Of a stretch of 64,000 nucleotides of DNA, positions 45,927-58,221 are shown in pieces. The notes under the pieces were generated by a model, which saw only the letters and a program-made list of their open reading frames with translations, was not told the DNA's origin and did not search any database. Location of the stretch: the NCBI GenBank assembly GCA_038501625.1, contig JAZAYU010000052.1, forward strand, positions 3,873,955-3,937,954, given 5' to 3'. This DNA comes from Corbicula japonica. Lineage: Eukaryota; Mollusca; Bivalvia; Venerida; Cyrenidae. The position numbers were made by a program, and so were the translations under genes. Positions within the stretch are counted from its first letter, which is position 1, and the number at the start of each line of letters is the position of its first letter.

Positions 45927-46199
45927 GAATTTATTAAAACGTAAGTGTATTTTAACAACTCCGAATTGTAAGACTGTTCTAGGCTTGGAGTAAACAATTC
46001 ATTATTGTCTTTATTCGGTGAAAATGCAATTTGTTTAACTTCCTCCAAACGACAGGGTATTGCCCATTGGTAAATGATCATTTGTATTTGTAAATACCTG
46101 AATTGTTTTGATGGGGCTAGATAAGAGGGTACATGTATGCTTGTTACGTTGAAAAACCGCAAATGACGGAAAATGTAGAAAAAGGCATAAATTTTAAAT

Positions 46200-47516
46200 T
46201 TGTATTTCCTGACTTTAATGAAATTAAATCATTTATTAAATAATAAATAAACAATTTATGAGGAAAAATAAATAGTATGCTCAGTTAACAGGTTTGCTTG
46301 ATTCGAATGCAAAATGTTTATTTTAAAATTAGCCATTCATGAAAAAGGCAGTTTTTATTACGTGTTACATGTACACTGGATTATCATAACCCAGATGTAC
46401 AATCCTCTTTCATTCCTTTAATACCGCTGAACATAGTTTGTGGATAATATTAACAAGTGATTATACGTCAATAGTGGCCCATAAAACGTGTTCAGAAGTA
46501 TCCAAAGACAGTGAAGAAGATTGTTCCCCACCCCCACCCCCACCCCAACATATTTATCAGCCAAAAGTATCTGTCATTCGGTTTATGAAAGTATTGATTT
46601 AGCGCTATTAACCTAAGATTTTGCACGTAAACATATTTTTCAAATGCACCTTGTAGCTTGGTAGATTTCAAAATTATAAAGGATCATACATATATATCAA
46701 GGTCTCTGTCAAAAAAACTTTAAAAGCTCATTATATTAAAAAATAATCATGCAAAAAGTTTGGAAAATTATCCATTATATGCATTTTGGACCAGTTGCAT
46801 GCATAACAAATAAATTTCTGGAGACTATTTGGTTACACATCAAAATCGGCATGTAAAATGTTCATTAATCTTACATATTTATTATTTAAGGATTGAAACT
46901 ATATTTAATTGTGTTCATTTAGGCATGTAAAACATTTGGTTTGATTAAAGTATGTAAATCCCAAAGGACTTCACGCTTACTCGTACATTAAATATTCCAG
47001 ATGTTTTCCTTAACGACTTACTTTGCATTTAAGTTTGCCATACTTTCCTCTCTTCTTTGTGGTTGTAAAGATTGGCTGTGTTTTCTAGATCTATGTAAAC
47101 ATCCCTGATATGCATATTTCACCTTTTTATTTACATTTATTTCTTACTCCTATTGTCATTGTAAACGTAAGAACCCCATACAGAGATTATAATTATGCTT
47201 ACTTATGTTTATTTTTACCTCGTTGTAATTGATTCATTTTCTATGAAAATAATTTTAATGTTTATACGGCGATTCCAATTAAATTTGTGGTTCTATACTT
47301 GTTATCGAGGTTATTACAATCAATCTGTTCCGTTTAGGGTAGGATAACGGAAAGTTGCACGCGTAGAAATTTAAACTCCTCCGCCCCACCCTTTCGATTG
47401 TTGAAACAGGTACCTACCCTCTATTGTCAGTTATAACTTTCACTCTCCTGATGTTCTGTTTTGCGAGAAGTCCGTACATGGCAAATCTTCATCATTATCG
47501 CATTAAAAATTAAGTT
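46200..47516. other. Intergenic stretch upstream of the C1q gene
   Basis: AT-rich with a C-rich run (CCCCACCCCCACCCCCACCC near 46525). A short segment near 46110-46170 (GGGGCTAGATAAGAGG, GAAAAACCGCAAATGACGG) resembles 53240-53300, so an old dispersed repeat probably lies at the 5' side of exon 1. No gene is supported. Confidence 0.45.
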
Positions 47517-47800
47517 TGCATATCAGGAATCAGCAACAATAATAAAACGTAGCTTCCGGACACACTCAAAACGTAGTGAGAAAAGACAGCATGGATTTAA
47601 ATTCTTACTTAATAGTAAATTTCAATAGAAAACTCCACGACGATATACCACAATGAAAACCTGAAGGGTTGCCGTCTTGGAACTGTCAGTAATAAAACCT
47701 TTTGCAACCGGGATCTAGGATGCATCAACCTCACACTTGCCTCTACAGGTTCTTATATGAACAAACAGATACAAGATGTCTTGGTGGTTTAACTCGATCC
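47517..47800 (+). repeat. Dispersed repeat (SINE-like), copy 2
   Basis: Shares the ordered words GCATATCAGGAATC, GACAGCATGG, GGGTTGCCGTCTTGGAAC and CAACCTCACACTTGCC with 4120-4435. A fragment of the element's left end also occurs in inverse orientation at about 47100-47130. Divergence between the copies is moderate, about 15-25% by eye. Confidence 0.65.
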
Positions 47801-49036
47801 CACCCATCTAACGCTGGCAACACCGTGCAAACAAAGACTAGAGCGATCAACTGTATCGGCGATACAACTTGTAAACAAGTGACAGGAAATTTTCACAAAA
47901 CCAAGTTTTCATTTTCCAGACTGATGGCCGAGCGCAAATGTGTTTTTAGACTGGTGCGCATGCGCCAGTCTTAACTAACGATGCCGTGAACTCTGCGACG
48001 CGCAGTCCTTAACTTCGGATGTATCATTGCGACCACGAGAGCGTATCAAGTAAGTGGTCACCGCGAGAGCAGGCCGAAATGTGCTGCACGAGTGTGAAGC
48101 ACAATACAGCACACCATTCCGCGAATTCTGAGCGATTGATAGTAAGTTTCCGTGTAATTTTGGAGCATCCATGCCAAAAAATTCCATAGAACAAATGTAG
48201 AGTGAAATCATGACCAGCTACGGCAGTGAACAAGCAACTGGATATGCATAAGTAGTTTAGTTGCGCCTGAAAGATTTCGTAGTTGTGTGGCATAAAAAGT
48301 AGTGCATTTTAAGAAAATACAAATATTTCGAGAAGGAATGCGAACTTTGAAAGATAATGCTACAAATAAAAACAAGAAAACAATTTTATGTTGTTGTTCG
48401 AACAACTATGAAAGGATATTAGATGAACGATTAAAAACAAATCAGTCACGTGACATGCGGGAGATAACGTGGGTTGTCGTTTTGGTTAGGATGGATTAGT
48501 TGTCGATCGAGATTTTGCTCAGCATTAAGGACCGGGTCGAGCTATCATAACGGTTGTCGCGCCCGACAACCGTTAACAAGCTTTGATTTATTTCCAACAA
48601 GCGTTAAATTCGCCGACATCCGTTTATTCAAAATCGACATGTCATAATTTTCTGTTTCTTGCATTTCAATACACGCCTCATTCAAGGTTAAGCAATGGGC
48701 GATTTGACCAATCACAATCGATTTCTTTACTATCAGCTGGATAACTCCGCCTCTCCACGTGGTAGAATTCGCAAGTATGTCGGTGTCGTGTGATCGTATT
48801 TTGACTCTGCCGATGTTGATATTCTCAATTAAAAACGGGTGTGTTTGACATAATGTTCAATGATTTTTACGAGATGCGATCATGAGTAATAATTTGGTTA
48901 TTCTTTGTTCTGTGATTAGAAGACAAACACTTCGAAAATTGTACTGTATACATGTATGAAAATAATTGCGCGATAATTGATTTGTTTTAAACAAATCTAT
49001 TGGCAAGTTGCAGTTAGAACTTAAATTGCAAAATAA
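47801..49036. other. GC-richer intergenic stretch, possible promoter region
   Basis: Contains CpG-rich words (for example GCGCATGCGCCAG, GTCGCGCCCGACAACCG), unlike its surroundings. It may include the promoter of the hAT/ZNF862-like gene that starts near 49109. The open frames here are short and without domains. Confidence 0.35.
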
Positions 49037-49108
49037 ATGCATTCTGTGGCATTTAACTGCGCTATCATCGTAACGATCAGTTCATTTTCGTCGGACACAT
49101 TTTCAAGT

Positions 49109-49420
49109 ATGCATGCGCGAAAGAACGACGACTCGTCGATTCTATCTCATTTCAAGAGAAACCGGCCTTGTGAGGCTGATGCCAACTCCATCGGGCATTC
49201 TGAACTTCAAAATTCTAGAAATGAGATCGAGATCATTCCGAATAGCCCTTCAAGAGCGACTCTGACGACGCAAAGTACCCCTTCACGTCGTGAAATTACT
49301 CCGACGTCGGAAGCGGTACCTCAACATGCCGAGACACTGAATCAACGCCGGCTACCTCGAACAGCCAGTTCGATCCAGTCAGGTGTCGATCCTAAGTGGA
49401 AGAAAGTCTACTCCTGGTTG
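49109..49420 (+). pseudogene. hAT/ZNF862-like gene, N-terminal fragment
   Basis: From the Met at 49109 the peptide begins MHARKNDDSSILSHFKRNRP, resembling the SxLSxFxR start of ZNF862/KIAA1586-like hAT-derived proteins. A Ser/Thr/Pro-rich linker follows, then SGVDPKWKKVYSWL, the lead-in to their TTF-type zinc finger. The expected zinc finger does not follow. Sequence changes abruptly at 49420 into the 3' end of a minus-strand LINE. The open frame runs on to 49516 only by reading LINE sequence. Family assignment is from motif memory. Confidence 0.6.
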
Positions 49421-51960
49421 CTTTCAACTTTCAACTTTTATTTACATATAATGTTTCGAGTCCCACATAATGCGGGAAACATCGACATAATACAATTTAC
49501 AAATATGCAAACATAACATTAACAATGATACCACGATACAATTTACAAACATAAATCACGTGACAGTTGGAAAACGGCAATTGTTTAGTTTTTAATAAAT
49601 GGTAGGTATGATGGAAGGTATGATGTAATAATACAGATTACATCAAATATATCAAATATCGATTAGTAACAAAACAATTACATAAAACAATTATATAAAA
49701 TCTTTTACATGCTTACAAGAGAGGGGGTAATAGGTTAACAGTAAATGCATTTATAATAGTTCGGATAAATAACTAGAAGAATAAGCTTATGTTAAAATAA
49801 AATTATTTTTGAAATATTTAATTATTTTACTACAAAATATACTAAGATTCTTTAGAACTACATAATTTTGTGATTTAATAAGTTCGATAAACTTTAACAT
49901 ACTTGGTCTTCTAAAAATATTTATATTGATATATTTTTTTCTGTCGTCTTTGAAAATAGGACAAATAAGCATATAATGATACTCGTCACCTATATCATTA
50001 CAGATTGGACATTTGCGTTCGTTTGAAGGAATGTTTCTCCATCTCCCTGTTTCTATAGGCAGATGGTGATTTCTAGTTAAAAAAGACATCAGCGGTTGGG
50101 AAAGATTATTTGGAAGTTTATCAATATAATGACTTCTAACAAAATTACTTTTAACGTATTTATATAGATTGCTACTAGAGTAATTATTTATTTCTGAATG
50201 CCATTTTTGAATAAATATGTCTTTGAGTTTTTGAAAGGAGGCCTTAATTAGCCACTTACTGTTTATAAAACTCTGTCTTTCCCATATACCCGGAAAGCCT
50301 AAATTACATAAATAGTGTTTAATATTATCCAACCATAATGATTTAATTCTGTTTTGGGAATAGAGTGCATACATAAACGAGTACAATTTTCCTGATAATT
50401 TTGTAGTTTCATCATTTTCGATATTTTCGATTAGCCTCGACCAGAAAGATATCATTCTGTTTTTGACATGTATTTCTATTGGCGTGACTCCGAGCTCGCC
50501 ATAAATCATATTTGTTGGAGTAGATTTTTTTAATTTAAAGATATACTTGAGAAACTTTAATTGTACCTTTTCTAGAATTTCAAGATTTCCAAATCCCCAA
50601 ATTTCGCTTCCATATAATAGTATTGGTTTGACAGTTTTATCAAAAAGTTCTATTTGTAAATCATAAGGTAATGACAATTTATTAATTTTTTTAAGTAAAG
50701 CGAACATTGCTTTATTACCTTGTTCTGCAATATGTTGTTTCGTTTTGTAAAAACTACCACTTTTTGAGAGATAGAGGCCAAGGTATTTATAATCATCAAC
50801 AATTTCTAACTCAGTGTTTCCTATTTTAAAGATTTTGTCGTTTCTAAGACGGCCCTTACTAAATATCAAAATTTTGGTCTTATCTGTATTTATTTTTAAT
50901 TTCCACTGTTCGCAATACTCTTTAAAATTGTCTAGAGCATTCTGAAGATCTGTGTCATTGTCACTGAAAATAACGGTATCGTCTGCATATAACAGAATGA
51001 ATAATTTAATGAAGGTATGTGAACCATTAATTAAAACATCTCTTGAGACACCGTTGACATTATTTTGACTCAGAAACGTTTCGAGATCATTAAGAAATAT
51101 TGAAAATAGGAAAGGCGAAAGATTTTCTCCTTGTCTTACTCCGACAAGGCAATCAAAATATGGAGTAGATCCGTCTGAAGTGGTAACTCTTGACTTAATG
51201 TTACTATATAAACTATGAATTACATTAAAACATTTGCCTGTTATATTTTCGGCCTTAAGTTTTTTCCACAGACCGATTCTCCAAACAGAATCGAATGCCT
51301 GTTTAAAGTCAACAAAACAACAATATAACTTTTTCTTATTAGATTGTACGATGTCAATAAGACTTTTCAAGATAAAAATATTGTCAATCGTTGAGAATTT
51401 TTTTCGGTAACCAGCTTGCGTTTCGTGTATAAGATTCGTACTATCAGCGTATTTAGTCAGTCTATTGTTTAAAATACTTGTAAATAGTTTACCGAAGCAA
51501 CTAAGAAGAGATATAGGACGATAGTTTTCAGGTTCCTTCGGATTACCTTTGTTTTTGTATATTGGTTTGATTGACCCAGTTGTCCAACTTAAAGGGACGA
51601 TACCTTTATCAAATACAGCGTTAAAAAGTTTTAAATAGATCGGCATCATAACGTTTAATGAAGATTTTATGTGCTCGTTTATAATATTATCAGTTCCAGG
51701 TGATTTATTATTTTTCAGACATTTAACAGCTGCTAAAATTTCAGATTCCGAAATCGGACAATTTATTTCTTCATTTATTTCTTCGCTGTTAGTTATACTG
51801 TCGTTTTCTATATTTGTGTTTCCATCTTCGTCGTGACTACTTTCATTAAGACTTTTGAAAAACGTATAGAAATCTTCCAGTGAGGCACACGGTTTAGTCT
51901 GTTTAGGTAATAAATTTATAATATTCCAGAAGATATTGCAAGAAGTTGGCAATTCAACAT
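49421..51960 (-). mobile_element. 5'-truncated LINE (non-LTR retrotransposon)
   Basis: The element runs from about 51960 (5' side) to 49421 (3' end) on the minus strand. The 3' UTR is about 365 bp and ends with TAAATAAAAG and a doubled GTTGAAA word, a LINE-like tail. The 5' truncation removed the endonuclease and any first ORF. It sits between the two ends of the hAT/ZNF862-like gene. Confidence 0.8.
49787..51952 (-). CDS. LINE reverse transcriptase ORF2 C-terminal part
   Basis: Uninterrupted 721-codon frame. RT motifs: KNNKSPGTDNI (about 81-90), ENYRPISLLS (142-151), CFVDFKQAFDSVW with catalytic Asp 215, GVRQGENLSPFLFSIFLNDL (271-290), YADDTVIFS with Asp 324/325, and KYLGLYLS (389-396). A thumb region and a long C-terminal part follow, with a Cys-Cys-His-Cys finger (CPIC at 648-651, His 659, Cys 664). 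The N-terminus (FWNIINLLP) is where the linker after the endonuclease would be, so the Met shown is probably internal to the original protein. The pattern fits the Jockey/I/CR1 side of LINEs; I cannot fix the clade. The lack of any stop suggests a young insertion. Confidence 0.9.
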   Translation of the reverse strand: MPTSCNIFWNIINLLPKQTKPCASLEDFYTFFKSLNESSHDEDGNTNIENDSITNSEEINEEINCPISESEILAAVKCLKNNKSPGTDNIINEHIKSSLNVMMPIYLKLFNAVFDKGIVPLSWTTGSIKPIYKNKGNPKEPENYRPISLLSCFGKLFTSILNNRLTKYADSTNLIHETQAGYRKKFSTIDNIFILKSLIDIVQSNKKKLYCCFVDFKQAFDSVWRIGLWKKLKAENITGKCFNVIHSLYSNIKSRVTTSDGSTPYFDCLVGVRQGENLSPFLFSIFLNDLETFLSQNNVNGVSRDVLINGSHTFIKLFILLYADDTVIFSDNDTDLQNALDNFKEYCEQWKLKINTDKTKILIFSKGRLRNDKIFKIGNTELEIVDDYKYLGLYLSKSGSFYKTKQHIAEQGNKAMFALLKKINKLSLPYDLQIELFDKTVKPILLYGSEIWGFGNLEILEKVQLKFLKYIFKLKKSTPTNMIYGELGVTPIEIHVKNRMISFWSRLIENIENDETTKLSGKLYSFMYALYSQNRIKSLWLDNIKHYLCNLGFPGIWERQSFINSKWLIKASFQKLKDIFIQKWHSEINNYSSSNLYKYVKSNFVRSHYIDKLPNNLSQPLMSFLTRNHHLPIETGRWRNIPSNERKCPICNDIGDEYHYMLICPIFKDDRKKYININIFRRPSMLKFIELIKSQNYVVLKNLSIFCSKIIKYFKNNFILT

Positions 51961-51968
51961 TAAATTAA

Positions 51969-52070
51969 TTGTTAATGATATCCATGGAAGGTCCTGATGT
52001 ACTGAAGTTTGATTATAATAAGGCAGTCAGCACTTGGGCCCAAGACAAAAAGAGGCGTGTGAATGTTTAA
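51969..52070 (+). pseudogene. hAT/ZNF862-like gene, C-terminal fragment
   Basis: Plus-strand open stretch of 33 codons ending in TAA: LLMISMEGPDVLKFDYNKAV, then a Trp and a KKRR end. The pattern ISxEGPxxxxFDxxxAxxxW...RR resembles the conserved C-terminal end of hAT-derived ZNF862/KIAA1586-like proteins. It lies in the same orientation as the N-terminal fragment at 49109 and directly beyond the LINE's 5' end. The central several hundred codons are missing. A stop (TAA) just before the stretch marks the junction. Confidence 0.5.
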
Positions 52071-55000
52071 TCCTAATCCTGTCAATTGAAATGAAACACT
52101 GAGTTTGAGATATCTTGGATAATGAAGGTGAAAAACTAACTATACAGAGTATATAGTTGACATTGTAACTTGATGAGATCAGATCAGTTTATGTAATTAA
52201 AACACATGTTGACATACTGTTTACACATTGTTTCACATTTGTTGTTTTTTTAATGTTGTACCTTTCTTGACGCTAAAGAGATTAAAAAACATCTATGTAC
52301 TATATACAGTTGTTGCAGTAAACTTTGGTACAAATATAAAACTGTATAAAATGATAGTTAAAAAATAAAGTTTCGCGAGCTAAAATCACCAACAGTCCAG
52401 CGACAACCCTTCCAAAAACTCTGGGAAGACCGTAAGTAAGTTGGCGAATATATTTGTTAATGCATTGTTGCGATCGACGTAAAGATTGTAACTGTTTCAG
52501 TCTCTTAAGGTACGTGCGCCTTGTGCATTTCATTGTTGACACTACTCAGTTGTGGCGGAGCCTGATCATCGTTATTCTAGCAAAATTTAAGCACTAATCA
52601 TACGCTCCTGCATCAAAAAGACCTCCAACCTAAAAGTGGAAAACCTAATTTCCTTGCATCAATGAAATCCCTGAATATACTGAATTAATTGCTAATGTTG
52701 ATGATAGTAACTGTCACAAAGTTAAACGAAAAAATCACACATAGTTTCATATGTTTAAAGTAATGATATCTGTGTAGGGCAAGTTCGATTCAACCAGCGC
52801 GCCAGTCTTTCAACGCTTTCAGCGCTTTGATTAAAGTCAGTAGATATACATAATGTGAAAAAGAAACAAGGGTCTTGTTCTATATATTAAAAAAGCAATA
52901 GGCCATAATTCATGATGTCAGATTTTAGTGCGTTTCTATTGTGTCAACACACCCACTTTCCTTCAAACCCCAAACGCCTGCATAAACAGTCTTCCTTTCC
53001 CTTGTGTCTCTAAATATCATACTTGTTACAATGATTTTATTGAAATGACTTATGATACCGTTTATTATATTTGTATTACTTAATTGCTATATTGATATGT
53101 AAACATACCAAATATATATTGTATTTATAATGAAAATAGTAATGAAGTAATGTTTTACTTCCTTCTGAATAATTAAATCTAATTGGTAAGAGGATACTGT
53201 GTGTCTGTACATATTTGCATCTGTACATTTTTGCTAAAATAGGGCTAGATAAGAGGTTATGTTTGCTTTGTAGAAAACCGCAACAGGCGGAAAAAGACAT
53301 CAAACAGATTTGTCATGCTCCGAGTTTTTGCAGCTTATCTACTAGTTATATAAGTGTCGGAAATTTTTTTTACAAATGTCCTGTTTTGTCAATAACGCTG
53401 ATCAAAAGTTGATAATATTTGCCTATTACTAAAACACATCTGTCTGTTGTGTTTAACTTTTTGAAACAAAATTCATACACTCCGTAGGGTAAACTAATCA
53501 AAAACTGGAAACTGCAGATCCCTGGCATATATTCTGTACATTTATCATGCCAGATACTTTTCAAGTTCGGAAAGAGGAAAAAACGCTCGAACCCAGATCT
53601 GGACCTTATGGGGGATATGGTAATACACTGACATTTATCCGACCTCAAAAATGGACTAAAGTTGATGATTTATATACTGGAAATATTTAGTCGTGTTGAA
53701 CACGCATTTTTCTCTCGTTTTGTTTTTCGAATTCTTTTCGGAAGCTTCCAGGCACACCCTTACATTAAGGACCAGCAATTTAAATGATTAGTCGACTATT
53801 TCGGAAGAAAATTGCGTGTAACATCTTCTTTGCTAAAGTGTTCGTGGCAGCGGTAAAGTGTTTCCACGTGCATACAACCAGTGCTGTTGTCATTAACGAC
53901 CTTAAAAGTCGCTGGGCTTCTGCACTTCTAGCACTGTAATACTCCGTTAAAAGAACTAAGTCTTATTTATTTAACCTCGATAGTGAAACAAGTTTTTTTC
54001 CCAACTTATATTGACCACAACAGTTCAATGAAAGATCTACGGCGTCAATAATATAGCTGATCATACTAGGTTAAAAGCCGGAAGGATATACCGCTTGGTC
54101 TAATTCGGCCTACAATAAATTGAATAATGAGCTTGAATTTCTTTTGTTTGTGAATTGTTTGTATACATGTAAAAAATCCACACTTTTTATATCTGGTTGG
54201 TTTTAAATTTAGAGCCGTCTCACGTTGTTGTTGCATTTAAATTGATAAAAACATGTTTAAATGTCTTAATCATTTCCATGTAGAAAGTATGGTTTAACAT
54301 GTCCATTTCACATGTTTATACATTGCAGCATAGTAAGCCTAGTTTCCTGACGATGAAATATTTTGTTTTCTTTAATTTCCACAGACATCTCTCTCTCAAT
54401 GAGGTAGGATAGAAAATAGACTGACTACAATAAACATTTTGCTATGATGCAAAAAAATATGAAAAGACAATCAAACTTATTATCAGACTTGTGGCTGGTC
54501 TACAGCATAGTTTACGTTGCCTTTTCGGTTAAAATGTAATAATGTTCTGTCCTGTTCCTATGTAGTCATTTAAACGGACTTAAGAGTATTCGGTGTCATC
54601 CTAGCGTGACGCTACTAATTGCAAGTTTGTTCTCCCAATTTTCGCAATATTGATAAAAATCTGCCGATATACTCCTGGGGTTTGCAATATTAACCAGACA
54701 GCACGGACTTAAGCTGGAACAGAACTGGAACTGAAATGAATTGATCTTCTTATATCGATCATCTTGCTGAGTCGATATTGTAACAGGTATTGTCAAAGAA
54801 AATAATTCACCCGCACATTATTGCCTCGTTGATGGCCCGTCGCTAAGCAACTGCGTCCTGGGATAAACGGTCCACGTGTTACGGGTATTTACCAATGGGT
54901 CGATATCGATATTGACTGGTCCTGAAAACCATTGTGCAATAACAATAAAATGAACAGATAGGAAAATATGTTTGTGGAGAGATATATCGAAGTTTTGGGT

Positions 55001-55818
55001 TGTTTATCTAACTAGAAGCTGGGCTAGTATAAATAGTGACTTCATCGGCGAAAGGAAAGTTCAGCAGATAATATAAGTAACTCTTATTATAGCGGTGTTC
55101 AGCTAATAACATATCAAAAGATGTAAATTATGTCATAATTTACAGGTAAGCTGTTATTAATAATAATTTTATATTATTAATAAGTGTGTAGTTTTTGTTT
55201 CATAGTATTTACAGTATTCTTTAAAATAAAATAAAATAAAACACGTCTGCAAACTTTGACAATAACATACATTTACTTTCACCATCATACTTTAAAAATA
55301 TCAGAAATGGGTTGGATGTTTGGGATTCGTCTCATTAGTTTCCTAAAGTGATTTTCTTATAATAGCAAAATGAGGATCCCGCCATTTTTATCTATCCGAA
55401 CATTAAATATGTATTGTTTTTGCGTTAACAGTACAAAACAGTACAATTTTTTCTGTCGTTATACACTCAACATTGAATATCATAAGCTAAAAAGCTTTTT
55501 ACCGGCAATGACACTTCAACATTTTACACACACACAACACATTTTGCATTTTTATCAAATCAAACATTAAATATTTATTGTTTTGCTTTTACAGTACAAT
55601 ACAATGTACAAAGCAATTTTTCGTCGGTATACTCTCAACATTTAACAGCACAAGATAAATAAAGCTTTTGACCAACATAAACGCAATAACATTTATACAC
55701 GTTACACATTTTCCAACACAATTAACCGTGAAAAGATCATTGAAAATGTTTAGTATTACAGAACAAAACAGAACAGCTCTGTTCTGTTCTGTTTAGAGTT
55801 ACAGGAAATGTTTAATAT
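52071..55818. other. Intergenic stretch, no supported gene
   Basis: AT-rich, with frames below 95 codons and no domains. An 80-codon minus frame at 52542-52300 (rich in Arg/Lys/Leu) is not recognised and has no splice support. 53240-53300 resembles 46110-46170. A short direct repeat pair (TTAAATATGTATTGTTTTTGC near 55404 and a similar word near 55567) lies in 55380-55690, apparently two diverged copies about 165 bp apart. Confidence 0.45.
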
Positions 55819-56281
55819 ATACTTAAGGACAATGAAAACTCACGGTCGGGATAATTGCTTTTAACAAGGAAAATATATTTATTATAAAGACTTTTTCACA
55901 GTTCCATAAAACCGAAGGCATTGCGGTCATTCAGATACCAAAATTGTGAAAATCGATTGCATTATAAAATGTTATTGCGTAATAAAGACAATACCGCAAA
56001 AATCAAAAGTAACACTTTTGGCTAATTGTGACAATGAACAACAGGAAACAGATTGAACCAATTCATTGTCAACACTAGCCAAATGTGTTACTTTTGATTT
56101 TTAGGGTACTGTCTTTATTACGCAATACCTTTTTATTATACAATCAATTTTCATATTTTTGGTATCTAAATGACCGCAATGCATTCGGTTTTATGAAACT
56201 GTGAAAAATATTCATAAGAAATATATTTTCTTTGTTAAAATGCAATTATTCCGACCGTGCGTTTTCATTGCCTTTAAGTAT
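55819..56281. mobile_element. 463-bp foldback MITE
   Basis: Nearly the whole length folds. The left arm (ATACTTAAGGACAATGAAAA, CACGGTCGGGATAATTGC, then TTTTCACAGTTCCATAAAAC and ATTGCGTAATAAAGACA) pairs with the right arm ending GTTTTCATTGCCTTTAAGTA. The loop lies around 56025-56065. No coding content. Confidence 0.85.
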
Positions 56282-56628
56282 ATTTTGGTCGTAATTAAAA
56301 ATCCTCGATCAATCCTAGTTCAACGACATCGGCACGTGCGCCCGCAGAGTACTATGAACTCTCGGGATATCACAAACATCGGCACGCAGACTTATTTTGA
56401 ATCGTAACATTAAAGTTTGTTTTTTTTACTTAGTTAAGTGCGAAACACGATTATTTATTTACTTCCAATATTATTACACTAAGAAGACACTGACTAAACT
56501 TTCGAGTTTACAGCAATTTTATTTCACAATAAGTTCCAAAAGTACTGTGTCAATAAGTAAGAGAATAATTCTTTAAAACTACGTATATCACACTTTTTTC
56601 ATCAAAAAATGATCGTGACTCAAAACTG
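56282..56628. other. Intergenic stretch, nothing recognised
   Basis: AT-rich, with no inverted repeat, array or domain-bearing frame visible. Confidence 0.5.
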
Positions 56629-56775
56629 TGCCCAAGGTTATAAAACTGAGCATGGAAACCAGTCTCAAATCTCAAGCATCTGATTGACTGAAATGGCGAC
56701 CAGTCGCCATTTCAGCCAATCAGATGCTTGAGATTTGAGACTGGTTTCCAATATCAGCTTTATAACCTTCAGCCC
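56629..56775. mobile_element. Short hairpin element, near-perfect copy
   Basis: Full-length member (about 147 bp) of the family at 40122: TGCCCAAGGTTATAAAACTG at the left, the palindromic centre GGCGACCAGTCGCC, and TCAGCTTTATAACCTTCAGC at the right. Arms differ at only a few positions. Confidence 0.9.
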
Positions 56776-57458
56776 AGGTCATATAAAGTTCTTATAAGAA
56801 CCAAACCTAATAACGTTGACTACAAATGGCGGGTATCTTGCGCGCGTGAAATGTGATTTACAAGTACCAAATAAACGGATCCAGGATATCATAACACGTA
56901 GCGTGCAGATTTTATCAAATGTTTGACGTGAAAGTAATTCAAATTTAAAATGCGCCGTAAACAAATGAGAACAAAGTAAATTCTTAATTCATCAGGTATT
57001 CACATAAATTACTTGTTAGTTCAATATTGACGGATTTAAAGAAAATTTTGCTAAACCGCCGCCAAATATATCAAACTTACGACAAAACATAGAAATGCGC
57101 ACCGGAACATTTCAAAATCAATATTCACGATCAAATACTATCCTATTTTTTTAAATAACTCAATTTCAGAGAATGTGCAACGCGTTAGCACAAAAGTTAT
57201 TTTGAAACATCAAAATAACAGACCGGAACAGAAGAAAACAAATATTTATTTATTTCAGACATGTACAGAAATACATCATCTTGCCAGACTGTATGTTCAT
57301 ATTATTTACAACAACGTCACTAAATTTGTACAAATTATGTTTTTTTGTTTTTGTTTGTTGATAATTTTATATTTTAAAACGACATCTTTACCGTAACAAA
57401 GTTAATCACAAAATGTTATAGTGAGGATTGTCATAACTGAATAACAGAGCTTCCTTAA

Positions 57459-57844
57459 GGGCTCACTACTCTTCTCCCCTGCACTTTCGTCGATAAAGAG
57501 AACATTTTCAAAGTCTCAATCATGGATTTCTCTTTTAGTAGCTAAAAGTTCTTTACAAAGTACACAAAATTTTCTTGTCAGTATCATTACACTCACGTGG
57601 GAATTTAAAATTTGGTTTTGTATTGTATAGTTTTTGTGAATTTATGTAAATGGAATTTAAAGCAATTTTAAGGTCTAGCTTATTTTCTTTACTTTTCTAA
57701 AGTGCCTTACTGTATGCAAATTAAACATACATTAGTAACATTCATTTGTGCAAAGTATCATTGAGCGACATTTTAATTTTTTGAGATTTTGATAATTTTT
57801 CTTTTTAAAACGATAAACGTTCAGAGGAGGAGTGTAGTGGGCCC
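57459..57844. mobile_element. TTAA-flanked MITE, internally deleted copy
   Basis: Same family as 42051-42750. Left end GGGCTCACTACTCTTCTCCC, right end GGAGGAGTGTAGTGGGCCC, with TTAA on both sides (57455-57458 and 57845-57848). The interior matches only the right half of the full copy (GGATTTCTCTTTTAGTAGC, GTTTTTGTGAATTTATGTAA), so about 310 bp of the left half is missing. Confidence 0.85.
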
Positions 57845-58221
57845 TTAACATGTTGTTATTCTTTACATATTATAGCAAATATTTACATGAAGCTGTATTG
57901 TGTCTATACATTCATACCAGGAAACACTTTGAAGAAACTTTGAAGAAACTCACAGAAACTAAACACAAAATTTAATTACAATGTACCAGCTTGCCACAAC
58001 CAAACCTTTTTTGAACTTTGAATAAAACAATTGAATGATTTGAAATGTAAAGGATAAAAAGACATAATCAAAGGTTATGTCTGTGACGTTAATCAAAATT
58101 ATGAGCAGCAAAATAAAATGCACTTTACAAGTCTCTTCGTGAACTATACTGAACTAACTTTAACGGAATACTGCAGACATTTTTCCATCTTTGAAGTTAA
58201 TAATTGTTGTTAAAAAGTCTT

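Noticed and set aside
45923..46162. A 79-codon minus frame overlapping the C1q gene start
   Set aside because: It has no domain, overlaps exon 1 only at the start codon region, and includes a stretch shared with 53240-53300. It is more likely 5' flank.
48024..48499. Overlapping short frames on both strands in the GC-richer stretch
   Set aside because: No domains, no splice signals in agreement, and strong mutual overlap.
52300..52542. An 80-codon basic minus frame
   Set aside because: I considered a DNA-binding fragment, but no motif could be matched and no flanking exon was seen.
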